NCBI RefSeq assembly: GCF_002091475.1
Contig: NZ_BCTR01000001.1
Location: forward strand, 1 to 64,000
Origin: Sphingomonas azotifigens NBRC 15497
GTDB lineage: Bacteria > Pseudomonadota > Alphaproteobacteria > Sphingomonadales > Sphingomonadaceae
DNA length: 64,000 bases
Reading direction: 5' to 3'
Shown here: positions 1 to 8,872 of the stretch, piece by piece
How the letters are laid out: the number at the start of each line of letters is the position of its first letter
Numbering within the stretch: position 1 is the stretch's first letter
Position numbers and translations under genes: made by a program
The notes under the pieces: generated by a model
Seen by the model: the letters and a program-made list of their open reading frames with translations, nothing else
Database searches by the model: none
Told to the model about the DNA's origin: nothing

Positions 1-326
1 ACCGTTTTGCAATTTTATGTCGTTTTGGTTCACGGGAAGTCGTAACCTATTGATATAGAGCGATTTCGCGCGGCGATCGGCACTACGTCGCATGACCTTT
101 TGATGACGCCTGCCCTTGCGGAATCCGCGAATCGCACCCGAATCGCCGCCTCCAAGCGGGAATCGGTGCGCTGGAAAGACGAATCGTGAGGGTGTCTGTC
201 TCCCCCTGCCCGCCCTTCCCCTGCGTCAGGACCGTCTTGCGGCACCTCCGCTGGCGGTATGCCCTTGCGGAACGCCGCCGCGAACGACTCGTTAGCGCTA
301 TCCCTCTCGCCCGAAGGCACTGCCGC
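1..326. other. Non-coding stretch upstream of the Mfd-like gene
   Basis: I see no convincing gene here. The first 70 bases are comparatively AT-rich and could hold promoter elements, after which composition rises to the GC-rich local norm. The frame that continues upstream of the Mfd-like ATG has no visible ribosome binding site and reads as Arg/Pro-rich sequence, so I treat it as untranslated. Confidence 0.4.
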
Positions 327-3300
327 ATGCCCCTCACCGCCGATCCCGTAGCCCGGGCGATTGCGCCGCCCCGGTCCGCGCCGCCGCTGTCGATTGGTGT
401 GACCGCGGCGCTTCTCGCCAAGGCGCTGGTCGATGATGATCTGTTCTACGCCGCTGCCGACGAGGTACGGGGCCTTGCGCTTGCCAAGGCGCTTGCCGCG
501 CTGGCGCCTGCGGCGACGGTGCTGTTCTGCCCGGGGAGCGACGCACTGCCCGGCGATGCGGCGCCCGCCTCGCCCGCCAATGTCGGCCAGCGGGTTGCGG
601 CGCTGCGCCGGATCCGGCTCGCCCGAGCCGGCGGCACGCCGCCACGCATCGCCTGCATCACCACCGGCGAGGCGCTGGCACGCCTCTATCCGCCGCCCGA
701 GGCGTTCGAGGCAGCGCCGCCGCGCGTGGTGGCGGGCGCGCCGCTCGACCTGCCCGCGCTCTTCGCCACGCTGGTCGAGGCGGGCTATGTCGAGGACGAG
801 CGCGTCGACGAACCCGGCGAGGTCGCGCTGCGGGGCCAAGTGCTCGATGTCTATCCCGCCGATGCCGATGCGCCCCGCCGGATCGAAGTCGCCGACGGGA
901 AGGTCGTTGCGATCCGCAGCTATGACGCCGTCAGCCAGCGCACCACCGGCACGTGCGACGCGCAAGAGCTGGGCCGCGTCCGCGAACCGGCGGTGGGCGC
1001 GGATGGCGTGCTGCTGACCGCGCATCTGCCGGGCGCGGTGCTGGCAATCGAGCCCGCCGCCGAAGAGCGCCGCCGCCGCTTCCTTGCGCTGGCCGCCGAT
1101 GGACTGCGCCGGCGGCCCGGCCGGGCGGTGCGCGAAATTGCAGACGAAGCGCGTTGGCAGGCGCATCTCGACGGCCAGCCAACCCTGGCGCTTGCCGAGG
1201 CGGGCGATCCGCCGCCGCGCTTCATCGAAAGCCGGGCCCCGCTGCGCGCCTTTGTCCGCCTTGCCCGAACGGCGCTCACCGACCAAGACCGGCTGGTCGT
1301 GCTGGGTAGCGCGCGCGACCTGCGCTTCCTGCGCGGCCGCATCGCCCGCGCCCTCGGCGTGGAGCCGGTCGCCTGCGACAGCTGGGCGGCATTGTGCCGC
1401 GAACCCGCGGGCGTGGTCGCGCTGCTCGAGGCACCGATCGATCGCGGCTTCCGCCGTCCGGGCGTCCTGGCGGTGGCGGCTGCCGACCTGCTCGGCAGCC
1501 GTGCGGAACGCGACGCGGGCGGCCCCGCCGACCTCGCCGTCTTCGGCCAGAGCGAGATCCGGCTCGGCGACCTTGTCGTACACGAGGACCATGGCATCGC
1601 GATCGTCGCCAGGCTTGCACCGATGCCTGGCGAGGACGGTACCGGCGGCGACGCGATCGCCCTCACCTATGCCGATGGCGCGACGCGCCTCGTGCCCGTC
1701 GCCGAGGCCGACCGGCTGTGGCGCTATGGCGGCGATGCCGATGCGGTGGCGCTCGACAAGCTCGACGGCTCCAGCTGGCAGAAGCGGCGGGGCGCGATCG
1801 ACGCGGCGATCGCCGAGACCGCGCGCGGCATGATCGCGCTCGCCGAAGCGCGCATGGCCCGCACCGCGCCGATGCTGGATCCCGACACCGCCGCCTATGA
1901 GCGTTTCGTCGCCGGCTTTCCGTACAGCGAGACCCACGACCAGGCCCGCGCGATCGAGGCGGTGCGCGCCGATCTCGCCGCCGGCACGCCGATGGACCGG
2001 CTGGTGATCGGCGATGTCGGCTTCGGCAAGACCGAGGTGGCGCTGCGCGCCGCCGCACTGGCGGCGCTTGCCGGATACCAGGTCGCCCTCGCCGCGCCGA
2101 CGACGGTGCTCGCCCGCCAGCATCTCGAGACCTTCACCGCCCGCTTCGAGGGCAGCGGCGTCACCGTCGCGGGGCTCTCCCGGCTGTCGAGCGCGGCCGA
2201 GAAGAAGCGGGTGAAGGCAGGCCTGGCCGACGGATCGATCGATATCGTCATCGGCACCGGCGCGGTGGCGGGCAAGGGCGTCCGCTATACCAAGCTCGCG
2301 CTCGTCATCCTCGACGAGGAGCAGCGGTTCGGCGCGGCCGACAAGGCCAAGCTGCACGGCCTGGGTGCCGGCCATGTACTCACCCTGAGCGCCACCCCGA
2401 TTCCGCGTACGCTGCAGGCGGCGCTGGTCGGCATCCAGCATCTGTCGGTGATCGCCACGCCCCCTGCCCGCCGCCAGCCGATCCGCACCGCACTGGGGGT
2501 TTTCGACGACGCGCTGGTCCGTGCGGCGCTGCTGCGCGAACGCAGCCGCGGCGGGCAGAGCTTCGTCGTCGTGCCGCGGATCGACGACATGGCGCCGCTC
2601 GCCGCCAAGCTTGCGAAACTGGTGCCCGAGCTGACCCTGCGCCAGGCGCATGGCAAGATGCCGGCCGCCGAGATCGACGAGGCGATGGTGCGGTTCGGCG
2701 ATGGCGACGGCGACGTGCTGCTGGCCACCAATATCATCGAAGCCGGACTCGACGTGCCGCGCGCCAATACCATGGTGCTCTACCGCGCCGATCGCTTCGG
2801 CCTCAGTCAGCTGCACCAGCTGCGCGGGCGGGTCGGGCGCGGCAGCCGGCGCGGCCAGGTGCTGCTGCTCACCGATCCCGAAAAGCCGATCGGCGCCCGC
2901 ACCCTGAAACGCCTGCGGACGCTGGAGGCGTTCGACCGGCTCGGCGCCGGCTTCGCGATCAGCGCGCAGGATCTCGACATGCGCGGCGCCGGCGATTTGC
3001 TGGGCGAGGCGCAGGCCGGGCACATGAAGCTGATCGGCATCGACCTCTACCAGCATCTGCTCGAAGCGGCGCTGCGCACCGCGCGCGGTGAAACGGTGGA
3101 GCGCTGGGCGCCCGAACTGCATCTGGGGCTGCAAGGCTGCCTGCCGGAGGACTGGATCCCCGACGAAGAGCTGCGCGTCGCCTTCTATGTCCGCCTCGCC
3201 CGCGCCGACGATGGGGCGGCAATCGATGCGCTCGAGGCCGAGCTGGCCGACCGGTTCGGCGCGCTGCCGGACGGCGCCGTCACGTTGCTGGCGATCGCGC

Positions 3301-3515
3301 GGGTGCGTGCACAGGCGCTCGCACTGCGGATCGCGCGGATCGATGCCGGCCCCGCCGCGATTGCGTTCACTCCCCGCCCCGACTTCGCAGGCAATGCCGT
3401 CGCCGCGGGCCTGACGGCCAAGGGCGAACGGCTGCTGCTCGCCGAGCGCATCGACGATCCGGTGGCGCGCCTGTCGCGGATCGAAGCGGTTCTGGAGGCG
3501 ATGGCAGACGATTGA
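327..3515 (+). CDS. Mfd-like (TRCF) superfamily 2 helicase, probable paralogue
   Basis: The protein is related to transcription-repair coupling factor, the translocase that removes stalled RNA polymerase and recruits UvrA. From ATG 327 it has 1062 residues, shorter than the roughly 1150 usual for Mfd. A UvrB-like N-terminal region is followed by a CarD/RID-like segment near residue 413 (LGDLVVHEDHG), Walker A GDVGFGKTE (Lys about 568), DEEQRFG near 663, the SATPIPRTL motif, helicase motifs V/VI and a C-terminal TRCF domain. The RecG/Mfd-type helicase core is clear. The N-terminal part looks divergent, so this may be a second Mfd homologue rather than the housekeeping gene; that needs the rest of the genome. 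Frames upstream of 327 are unlikely to be translated. Confidence 0.85.
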   Translation: MPLTADPVARAIAPPRSAPPLSIGVTAALLAKALVDDDLFYAAADEVRGLALAKALAALAPAATVLFCPGSDALPGDAAPASPANVGQRVAALRRIRLARAGGTPPRIACITTGEALARLYPPPEAFEAAPPRVVAGAPLDLPALFATLVEAGYVEDERVDEPGEVALRGQVLDVYPADADAPRRIEVADGKVVAIRSYDAVSQRTTGTCDAQELGRVREPAVGADGVLLTAHLPGAVLAIEPAAEERRRRFLALAADGLRRRPGRAVREIADEARWQAHLDGQPTLALAEAGDPPPRFIESRAPLRAFVRLARTALTDQDRLVVLGSARDLRFLRGRIARALGVEPVACDSWAALCREPAGVVALLEAPIDRGFRRPGVLAVAAADLLGSRAERDAGGPADLAVFGQSEIRLGDLVVHEDHGIAIVARLAPMPGEDGTGGDAIALTYADGATRLVPVAEADRLWRYGGDADAVALDKLDGSSWQKRRGAIDAAIAETARGMIALAEARMARTAPMLDPDTAAYERFVAGFPYSETHDQARAIEAVRADLAAGTPMDRLVIGDVGFGKTEVALRAAALAALAGYQVALAAPTTVLARQHLETFTARFEGSGVTVAGLSRLSSAAEKKRVKAGLADGSIDIVIGTGAVAGKGVRYTKLALVILDEEQRFGAADKAKLHGLGAGHVLTLSATPIPRTLQAALVGIQHLSVIATPPARRQPIRTALGVFDDALVRAALLRERSRGGQSFVVVPRIDDMAPLAAKLAKLVPELTLRQAHGKMPAAEIDEAMVRFGDGDGDVLLATNIIEAGLDVPRANTMVLYRADRFGLSQLHQLRGRVGRGSRRGQVLLLTDPEKPIGARTLKRLRTLEAFDRLGAGFAISAQDLDMRGAGDLLGEAQAGHMKLIGIDLYQHLLEAALRTARGETVERWAPELHLGLQGCLPEDWIPDEELRVAFYVRLARADDGAAIDALEAELADRFGALPDGAVTLLAIARVRAQALALRIARIDAGPAAIAFTPRPDFAGNAVAAGLTAKGERLLLAERIDDPVARLSRIEAVLEAMADD

Positions 3516-3583
3516 CGCGTTGTGCTGGAGCGCCTTCCGGCATAGGCTGGCGTCAAAAGAACAGAACCGGAGAGGAAGGCGCT

Positions 3584-3907
3584 ATGATTCTGCCGATCCT
3601 GCTGATACTCCAGGCCAGCCCTGCGTTGAACGCCGAGCAGGAGATCATCGTCGTTGCCCGCCAGTTGCGGATGATCAAGGTCGACCTCAAGACCGACAAG
3701 TCGAAGGACGGCATGCGACTGCGCAGCTGCCGCATCCTGCACGGTTCGGGGCAGAGCGACATCGACGCGATCCCGTGCGGGGTCGCGCAGCAATGCGTCG
3801 AGGACGGCGTGCCGAGCCGGCGCGTCCTCAAGGATTGCGTCGAGGATCGGTCGACCGCCCGGATCAACCTGGTGTTGGCAGCACGCCGGATGGCACGCGC
3901 CGATTGA
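3584..3907 (+). CDS. Small exported protein of unknown function
   Basis: This 107-residue protein is not one I recognise. ATG 3584 follows an AGAGGAAGG ribosome site, which decides it over the longer frame from 3512. The first residues (MILPILLILQASPALNAEQ) look like a short signal peptide or N-terminal membrane segment. The remainder contains three Cys (CRILH, CGVAQQC, DCVED) that could form disulfides in the periplasm. It follows the Mfd-like gene and converges on the ThuA gene with a 6-base gap. Confidence 0.6.
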   Translation: MILPILLILQASPALNAEQEIIVVARQLRMIKVDLKTDKSKDGMRLRSCRILHGSGQSDIDAIPCGVAQQCVEDGVPSRRVLKDCVEDRSTARINLVLAARRMARAD

Positions 3908-3913
3908 CCCGGC

Positions 3914-4681
3914 TCAGCGCTGCTCGCCCAAGCCCGTCGCCGTCCAGGTGATGCCGCCCAGCAGATGCTGGAGATAGCGCTCGTCGCGGTACATCTCGGC
4001 ATCGTGCCCGAGCAGGGTGACGAACACCCTTCCCTTTTCATACGCGTGGAACCAGGCTTCAGGATGGTCCTTGCCCATCCGGTGCCCCACCTGCCCCGGC
4101 CAGATCCGCGTGGGATCGTAGCTCGCCTCGTCGACGCCGAGCACGCGGTGGATGGCAATGTCGAAGGGATTGGTGGTGACGTAGAACTCGTCGGTCCACA
4201 GCCAGTGCTCGGGCAGGCCGAAGGTGGCCGGGAAGCCCTTGTCGAGCACGGTCACCACGCCGGTCTGGGTCAGCGGATGGTTGACGAAACTGCGCCCGAC
4301 CAGCTTCTCGTACCAGGGCCATGCGCCGGCGGGGATGATCGCGGCGCGGTGGACCACCATCGCGTTGCCGCCGGCCTGCATATACTGCTCGAATCCGCTG
4401 CGCTGCGCAGGGGTGAAGGTGTCCGCCGGCGTGTTGAGCAGCAGGATGGCGGCGTAGCGGCGCAGATCGCCTTCCAGCGGCGTGCCGTCCTTGCGCCAGT
4501 CGATCGTGAAGGCGTGGAGCCGGCTCAGCCGCTCGAGGCTGTCGCGTGCGACGGGGATATATTCATAGTGATAGGTGCTCGGCGCGGCGATCACCAGCAG
4601 GCTGAACTGCGGGTCGGCGCGCCCCAGCGCCGGGACCAGCAGCAGCGCCAGTGCGAACGCCGCGCGGAACACGCGCTTCAT
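3914..4681 (-). CDS. ThuA-like domain protein, exported
   Basis: This 255-residue protein begins with a signal peptide ending ALGRADPQF. The rest matches the ThuA-like class I glutamine-amidotransferase fold: a beta strand with ILLLNTPADTFTPAQ, a long helix region (FEQYMQAGGNAMVVHRA) and the C-terminal stretch EKGRVFVTLLGHD, all typical of proteins related to trehalose-utilisation ThuA. Family members occur in sugar-catabolic loci and their reaction is mostly undefined. Its ATG overlaps the M20 peptidase stop by four bases (4678-4681), so the two are co-translated in one operon. Confidence 0.8.
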   Translation of the reverse strand: MKRVFRAAFALALLLVPALGRADPQFSLLVIAAPSTYHYEYIPVARDSLERLSRLHAFTIDWRKDGTPLEGDLRRYAAILLLNTPADTFTPAQRSGFEQYMQAGGNAMVVHRAAIIPAGAWPWYEKLVGRSFVNHPLTQTGVVTVLDKGFPATFGLPEHWLWTDEFYVTTNPFDIAIHRVLGVDEASYDPTRIWPGQVGHRMGKDHPEAWFHAYEKGRVFVTLLGHDAEMYRDERYLQHLLGGITWTATGLGEQR

Positions 4682-6012
4682 CGCGCACTCCGCTCGGCGC
4701 TCAGCCGCGACATCAGCAGCGCCGCGCGCTTCGCCTGGCGGCGGATGCTGGGAAGATCGACCGTCTCGCCGGGGGCATGGTCACCGGTACTGTAGGGACC
4801 GAGGCCGGCCAGGCTATCGACATCGGCGGCGACGAACGAGATGTCCCCTGCCCCGCGCTTCAGCGGATCGAGCGCCGGCATTTCCGGCAGGCCAAGGTCG
4901 CGATTGACCCCGTTGAGTCGCGCGAGCAGCGCCTGATTGCCCGCGGTCGGCGCCATCGCCGGATAGCCTTCGCCGAAGCTGATCCTGGCGTCGGTCCCCG
5001 GCGCGTGCGCGGCGACGATCGCCTCCATCTTCGCCCGCACCCGTGCGGTCTGCTCGGGGCTGAGGGTGCGGAAGTCACCGACCGCGACCGCGGTGGCGGG
5101 GATGATGTTGGTCTTGCCTCCCGCCGAGGCGGTGCCGCTCTCGTCGATGGTCGCACGCGCACCGCCCGCGATCACGCCAGTGTTGAAGGTGAGGTTCGGC
5201 TCGGGCAGTTCCTTGCGAAACGCCGCGAGGATACGGGTAATCTCATTGATCGCACCATCGCCGAACTCGGGTCCGAAAATCAGCGAACTGTGCCCGGTCT
5301 TGCCGGTCGCGGTAATCCGCCAGTCGATCGCCGAGCGGCGTGCGGTCGAGCCCATGTCGCGCCCGCCATCGATCACCAGCCCCTCGAAATCGAGCGCGGC
5401 GTCCGCGCGCTTGCCGGCCGCGATCAGGTCGGCGCGGGCAATGCTGTGCGGACTGCCGGACTTTTCCTCGTCGCCGGTCAGATGGACTTCGATATTGGCG
5501 TTCTTGAGCGTGCCCGCCGCCTGCATCGCGCGCAGCGCCGCGACGATCACCACCATGCCGCCCTTGTCGTCGCCCGCCCCCGGTCCTTCGGCCTGGTCAC
5601 CCTTGCGGACAAAGGTCTGGAACGGCGAACTCGGCTCGAACACGGTATCGAGATGGCCGATCAGCAGCAGCATCTTGGTGCCCGGCTTGCCCCGATGGAC
5701 GGCGATCAGGTGCCCTGCCCGTTCCACCGCTCCCATCGGTTTCCAGGTGACGGTGAAGCCCAGCGGCTCCAGTTCCGCGCGCAACATCGTCCCGACCTTG
5801 GTTACGCCGTCGAGGTTCAGCGTGCCGCTGTTCTGATTGACCAGCCTTTCGAGCAGCGCGACCGAGCGGTCATAGTCGGCGTCGACGGTGCGGGCCATCA
5901 CCGCCTCCGCGGGCGACAGCCGCTGCGCCGCCGCGGGCACGGCGAAAAGCGCAGCGGCGATTGCGGCACTGCGGGCAAGCGAGCGGCGGAGAACTCGGGG
6001 CGCGTGCTTCAA
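4678..6012 (-). CDS. M20 family metallopeptidase (glutamate carboxypeptidase-like), exported
   Basis: An M20 zinc peptidase with the family metal-binding stretches LIGHLDTVFE, GAGDDKGG and GDEEKSG, the last Glu pair including the catalytic base, followed by the dimerisation domain and a C-terminal catalytic part. It is expected to cleave C-terminal amino acids from small peptides or conjugates in the periplasm. A signal peptide (RRSLARSAAIAAALFAVPAAAQ) is present. I prefer the TTG at 6012, which has GAGGA eight bases upstream; an in-frame ATG at 6054 would place extra residues before the signal peptide. It is the first gene of an operon with the ThuA-like gene. Confidence 0.82.
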   Translation of the reverse strand: MKHAPRVLRRSLARSAAIAAALFAVPAAAQRLSPAEAVMARTVDADYDRSVALLERLVNQNSGTLNLDGVTKVGTMLRAELEPLGFTVTWKPMGAVERAGHLIAVHRGKPGTKMLLLIGHLDTVFEPSSPFQTFVRKGDQAEGPGAGDDKGGMVVIVAALRAMQAAGTLKNANIEVHLTGDEEKSGSPHSIARADLIAAGKRADAALDFEGLVIDGGRDMGSTARRSAIDWRITATGKTGHSSLIFGPEFGDGAINEITRILAAFRKELPEPNLTFNTGVIAGGARATIDESGTASAGGKTNIIPATAVAVGDFRTLSPEQTARVRAKMEAIVAAHAPGTDARISFGEGYPAMAPTAGNQALLARLNGVNRDLGLPEMPALDPLKRGAGDISFVAADVDSLAGLGPYSTGDHAPGETVDLPSIRRQAKRAALLMSRLSAERSAR

Positions 6013-6072
6013 CGGGAGGATCCTCGATGGTTTCCCGCAGTTCAACACGGCCACGGCCTTAATCGCAAGGGC

Positions 6073-6306
6073 TTAGGACAGCTGCCGCGCCAGATCCGCC
6101 AGCAGGATGCGCGCGACCGGCTGGTTGCGCTCGTCCTCGATGTCGAGGCTGCCGTGCAGTGGCGTCCGGCCGCTCCAGTGGCGGAGCAGCGTGCGGGCGA
6201 GACCATGGCCGGCGATCAGTGCCTCGCGAAGATCCGGCAGATCGCGCTGTTCCGGCGCATGTGGGTGGCGATCGGGGGTACGAAGGCGGAAGCAATAGGC
6301 GGGCAT
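6073..6306 (-). CDS. DUF6894-type small protein
   Basis: This 77-residue protein starts MPAYCFRLRTPD and ends with a segment (GSLDIEDERNQPVARILLADLAR) in which a conserved position is followed by a hydrophobic helix. That is the layout of the small DUF6894 proteins common in alphaproteobacteria (usual start MPRYFFHLRD). The function is unknown. It stands alone, 60 bases from the M20 gene's proposed start, on the same strand. Confidence 0.6.
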   Translation of the reverse strand: MPAYCFRLRTPDRHPHAPEQRDLPDLREALIAGHGLARTLLRHWSGRTPLHGSLDIEDERNQPVARILLADLARQLS

Positions 6307-6442
6307 GCAAGTATAATGCCTTTTGCTTCAATTGGTTGCGGAGGATCATCGCATGCTCTCGCGGCCAGGGCGTGCGGTGCCCCGCGTGTCTGGGGCGCCG
6401 CACGATGCTGCTCGGGCGAAGACGGGGATCCTCCGCGCAGGA

Positions 6443-7117
6443 TCATGCCGGAATGGCGGCCAATTGTTCCGACCAGTCGGGCAGCGCTGCCCATGCGAGA
6501 GCGACCTTCAGGTTGGCGTGATGGTCGGCCATGGTGAAGCGATCCGGATCGATGGGCCGGCGAGACACCAGGTCCCAGATGCGGGTGCCGCTGGTCGCGT
6601 CATAGCGGCGGAACGGCAGGTTTTCGTCGGCATGGCCTGGCGTGAACAAGTCTGTGCGACGCGCATAGCCGCGGCGAACGATGCGCCGACGCTCGGCTTC
6701 CGGCCCCTTGCCATCGGCGACTCCGGTGGTGATCGACCGGGCGAGAAGCCAGGTGATGATCTGCGAAGGTCCTTCCGGCCGCGCCGCGGTGATCGCGCTG
6801 ACGATGGATGCGATGGGGACGGTATGTTCGATGTGGACGGTCTGGGCCTTTTTCTGTCCGCATCGATGCTGGTCAGGGAGACGCATGAAGGCTTCGGTGC
6901 GGTAGAAGGCGCCGGCGCAGTGGATGTTGTTACCAGCCTGCCAGCCGAACTTGTTGTGCAGGTGCCGGACGTCGATTCCGCGATATTGGTTCGCCTGAAA
7001 CCGGCCGAGCAACGGAGATTGCAGTGCCGATCGCATCTTCGGCCCGTTGCTGCGCCAGAAGTGTTCCAGCTTCGCGCGCTCCGTTTCCATCGTTGCATCC
7101 CAACCGGCGTCGATCAC
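6443..7117 (-). CDS. Uncharacterised protein with a His-x-Glu-His-Thr motif
   Basis: This 224-residue protein starts at GTG 7117 with a GAGAGGGA-type ribosome site. I do not recognise a named family. The centre carries TVHIEHTVPIASI, whose His/Glu/His cluster after a beta strand resembles the first strand of HNH-like nuclease sites, and the C-terminal part has RRYDATSGTRIWDLVSRRPIDPDRF. It lies directly beyond the AT-rich edge of the replication origin, so a role in plasmid maintenance or DNA processing is possible, but this is inference from position and one motif. Confidence 0.55.
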   Translation of the reverse strand: MIDAGWDATMETERAKLEHFWRSNGPKMRSALQSPLLGRFQANQYRGIDVRHLHNKFGWQAGNNIHCAGAFYRTEAFMRLPDQHRCGQKKAQTVHIEHTVPIASIVSAITAARPEGPSQIITWLLARSITTGVADGKGPEAERRRIVRRGYARRTDLFTPGHADENLPFRRYDATSGTRIWDLVSRRPIDPDRFTMADHHANLKVALAWAALPDWSEQLAAIPA

Positions 7118-7352
7118 TTTTCCCGATCCCTCTCAAGGTGTCCGAGGGGGTACCTACGAATTCAATCCTTAAGGTTTTGCGAGCGTCGCCGGGCAATCGA
7201 TGCACGCGCCAGCGAGGGCCTGGGCGCGCGATGGAGGGCTGGCCTATCCGATTGGCTCTCCAATTCTCCAAAAAAATGGAAACCTCCAAAAGCGTTAGAA
7301 GGTTTTCTGAATCTTAGAAAGTTAAGGGAGGCGTGTGGCACGCGCCGGGTAC

Positions 7353-7485
7353 GGATTCCCACGAGTCGAGCGAGAAGACACGTTCCCGAAGTGTCGGGGA
7401 TGCGTTCCGGAAGGATCGAGTGTGCCGTTCCCGAAAGGTCGATAGGACGTTCCGAAAGGGTCGATATGGGTTCCTGTTGTGTCGA
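7353..7485 (+). repeat. Iteron array, about 22-bp period
   Basis: Direct repeats with the consensus GTTCC-s-GAA-rkr-TCGR begin (first T of TTCC) at 7356, 7383, 7405, 7428, 7450 and 7471. The spacing is 27, then 22, 23, 22 and 21 bases, close to two helical turns. In the last five copies TTCC is followed eleven bases later by TCG. The copy at 7356 is one base shorter inside. These are the likely binding sites of the RepA encoded next door. Confidence 0.78.
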
Positions 7486-7623
7486 AACCCCATGCCATTC
7501 GGCAGTTCCACGGCGTGTTCCACGGAAATGGGCGCCCACCTTGAATCACTTGCATCCCCAGGGCACTCGAACTCGTTCAAATTTGCTGTGATGAGCGCAG
7601 GGTTGAAGCTGTCGATTGCGCGG

Positions 7624-7644
7624 TGCCCGACACTTCGGGAACGG
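7624..7644 (-). repeat. Inverted iteron copy beside repA
   Basis: Read on the minus strand this is CGTTCCCGAAGTGTCGGG, identical over 18 bases to the second direct iteron (7381-7398). It lies 12 bases past the repA stop codon. Inverted initiator sites of this type often act in autoregulation or in coupling (handcuffing) of origins. Confidence 0.7.
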
Positions 7645-7656
7645 CGGGCGTCGCGA

Positions 7657-8841
7657 TCACCGCAGCTGATGCTTGTTGCGCGCGTGCCACTGGCGGACGA
7701 AGCCGATGAACGCGTTTTGGTAGTTGGCCGGCGTACGCGTGACATCGGCTTCCACCCATTCGCGGAACTGGTGGTGCAGCTGCTGATAGTCCCAGCCGGG
7801 GCATTCCTGGCGCAGCAGCGCCAGCGTTGCGTCGGTCACCATCCCGCTGGTGCCCCGGGTAGCAAGGCTGGTGAGCGAGCGGCGGATCATCGCCCTCGCT
7901 TCGGGACTTAGGGGCGCGGGCGCAGGCGCCGCGTCGGGTTGCGATGCGGCCGCGGGAGCAGGCGTGGCCTGCGCCGGCTTGACGGTCGGCGCGGCACCCC
8001 CCCCTTCCCCGCGCCGCCGCATGCGCAGGTTCGGCTCACGCTTGCCCGCCGGTGTCTCGAGCGACAGCGTATAGCCGGGCAATTCGTCGCGCTCGACGAT
8101 CTTCGCGAGTTCGAATTTGAAGCGCCGATATTGGCCCTCGGCGCCCGACTTCTCGAACAGCGTCGGCATCGAGATGGCGAAGCCCGCCTCCCCTGCCCCG
8201 CCGGCATGCTTGCGGGCGACCTTGTACAGCCAGCGCTCGCGGCCGCCGGTGAGATCGAAATAGGCGCGGTCGATCGACAGCACGCCGCCGGTCATCAGCA
8301 CGCCTTCATAGAACCAGTTCGACAGCTCGATCGTCATGCCGCGCGAGCGCTCGGTCTTCTCGTCGACGAGCTGGGTCCAGCCGTCGAGCCAGCTGAACGT
8401 CGCTTCGCGGCGGTTCTCCGCGCGGATGTTGGTCTTGATCGTGGTCGCGACGAGGCGGTCGAGCGCCTGGCCGAGCAGCTCATAGGCGCGGCCCGTCGTC
8501 GGCCGGCCGATCGCGCGGAGCAAGTCGTACGGCATCAGGTGGAGCTTGCGCGGGATGTCGTTGCGGCCGCGCCGGGCCATGTCTGCCAGCACGCTGGCGC
8601 AATAGATCAGGATGTCGGCATCCCAGATCGTGGCCATGCCATAGTCGGGGTTGGCCGAGACATGGACCCACAGCTTGCCGTCCGGGCTCTTGTAATCGAT
8701 CGGCTTGACCCGCTTCGACTTGGCGAGGCTGAAGAAGGGGCGTTCCATCATCTCCCGCTGGTCGCGCAGCGGCATGTCGGCAAGATAGGGGAGGAACAGG
8801 TCGAACTGGTCGGGGATCGACTGGCGATCGGCCTTGGTCAT
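7657..8841 (-). CDS. repA: Plasmid replication initiator RepA (RPA family)
   Basis: This 394-residue protein matches the replication initiator protein A (RPA) family of alphaproteobacterial plasmids. Its N-terminal signature is unmistakable: RPFFSLAKSKRVKPIDYKSPDGK, VHVSANPDYGMATIWDADILIYCASV, then the DNA-binding region with YDLLRAIGRPTTGRAYELL. A proline/alanine-rich linker (about residues 270-310) precedes a short C-terminal domain. It should bind the iterons just downstream and open the AT-rich region. ATG 8841 is preceded by AGAGG. It is transcribed in the same direction as parA and parB and separated from parB by the parS-like cluster. Confidence 0.92.
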   Translation of the reverse strand: MTKADRQSIPDQFDLFLPYLADMPLRDQREMMERPFFSLAKSKRVKPIDYKSPDGKLWVHVSANPDYGMATIWDADILIYCASVLADMARRGRNDIPRKLHLMPYDLLRAIGRPTTGRAYELLGQALDRLVATTIKTNIRAENRREATFSWLDGWTQLVDEKTERSRGMTIELSNWFYEGVLMTGGVLSIDRAYFDLTGGRERWLYKVARKHAGGAGEAGFAISMPTLFEKSGAEGQYRRFKFELAKIVERDELPGYTLSLETPAGKREPNLRMRRRGEGGGAAPTVKPAQATPAPAAASQPDAAPAPAPLSPEARAMIRRSLTSLATRGTSGMVTDATLALLRQECPGWDYQQLHHQFREWVEADVTRTPANYQNAFIGFVRQWHARNKHQLR

Positions 8842-8872
8842 GGGGCCTCTGAGGGTGGGGGAGGGGGGAGGT

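Larger units (their letters stand above)
7250..7656. other. Putative replication origin (oriV)
   Basis: No gene is seen here. The region combines an AT-rich, A/T-tract-containing stretch (about 7250-7328, strongly unlike the GC-rich surroundings), a run of directly repeated iterons (7353-7485) and an inverted iteron (7624-7644) that ends 12 bases before the repA stop codon. This is the expected layout of an iteron-controlled theta origin: a DNA-unwinding element beside initiator binding sites. It sits 3' of repA rather than 5'. No canonical DnaA box was noticed. Confidence 0.72.

Noticed and set aside
30..3134. A 1034-codon open frame on the minus strand over the Mfd-like gene
   Set aside because: It lies antisense to a gene with unambiguous helicase motifs, has a low-complexity Arg/Ala/Gly/His-rich composition and no recognisable domain. 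Such frames are expected in GC-rich codon-biased DNA.
7353..7485. The repeat array as a CRISPR
   Set aside because: The repeat unit fills nearly the whole 22-base period, no spacers of constant length exist, and the array borders a plasmid initiator gene.
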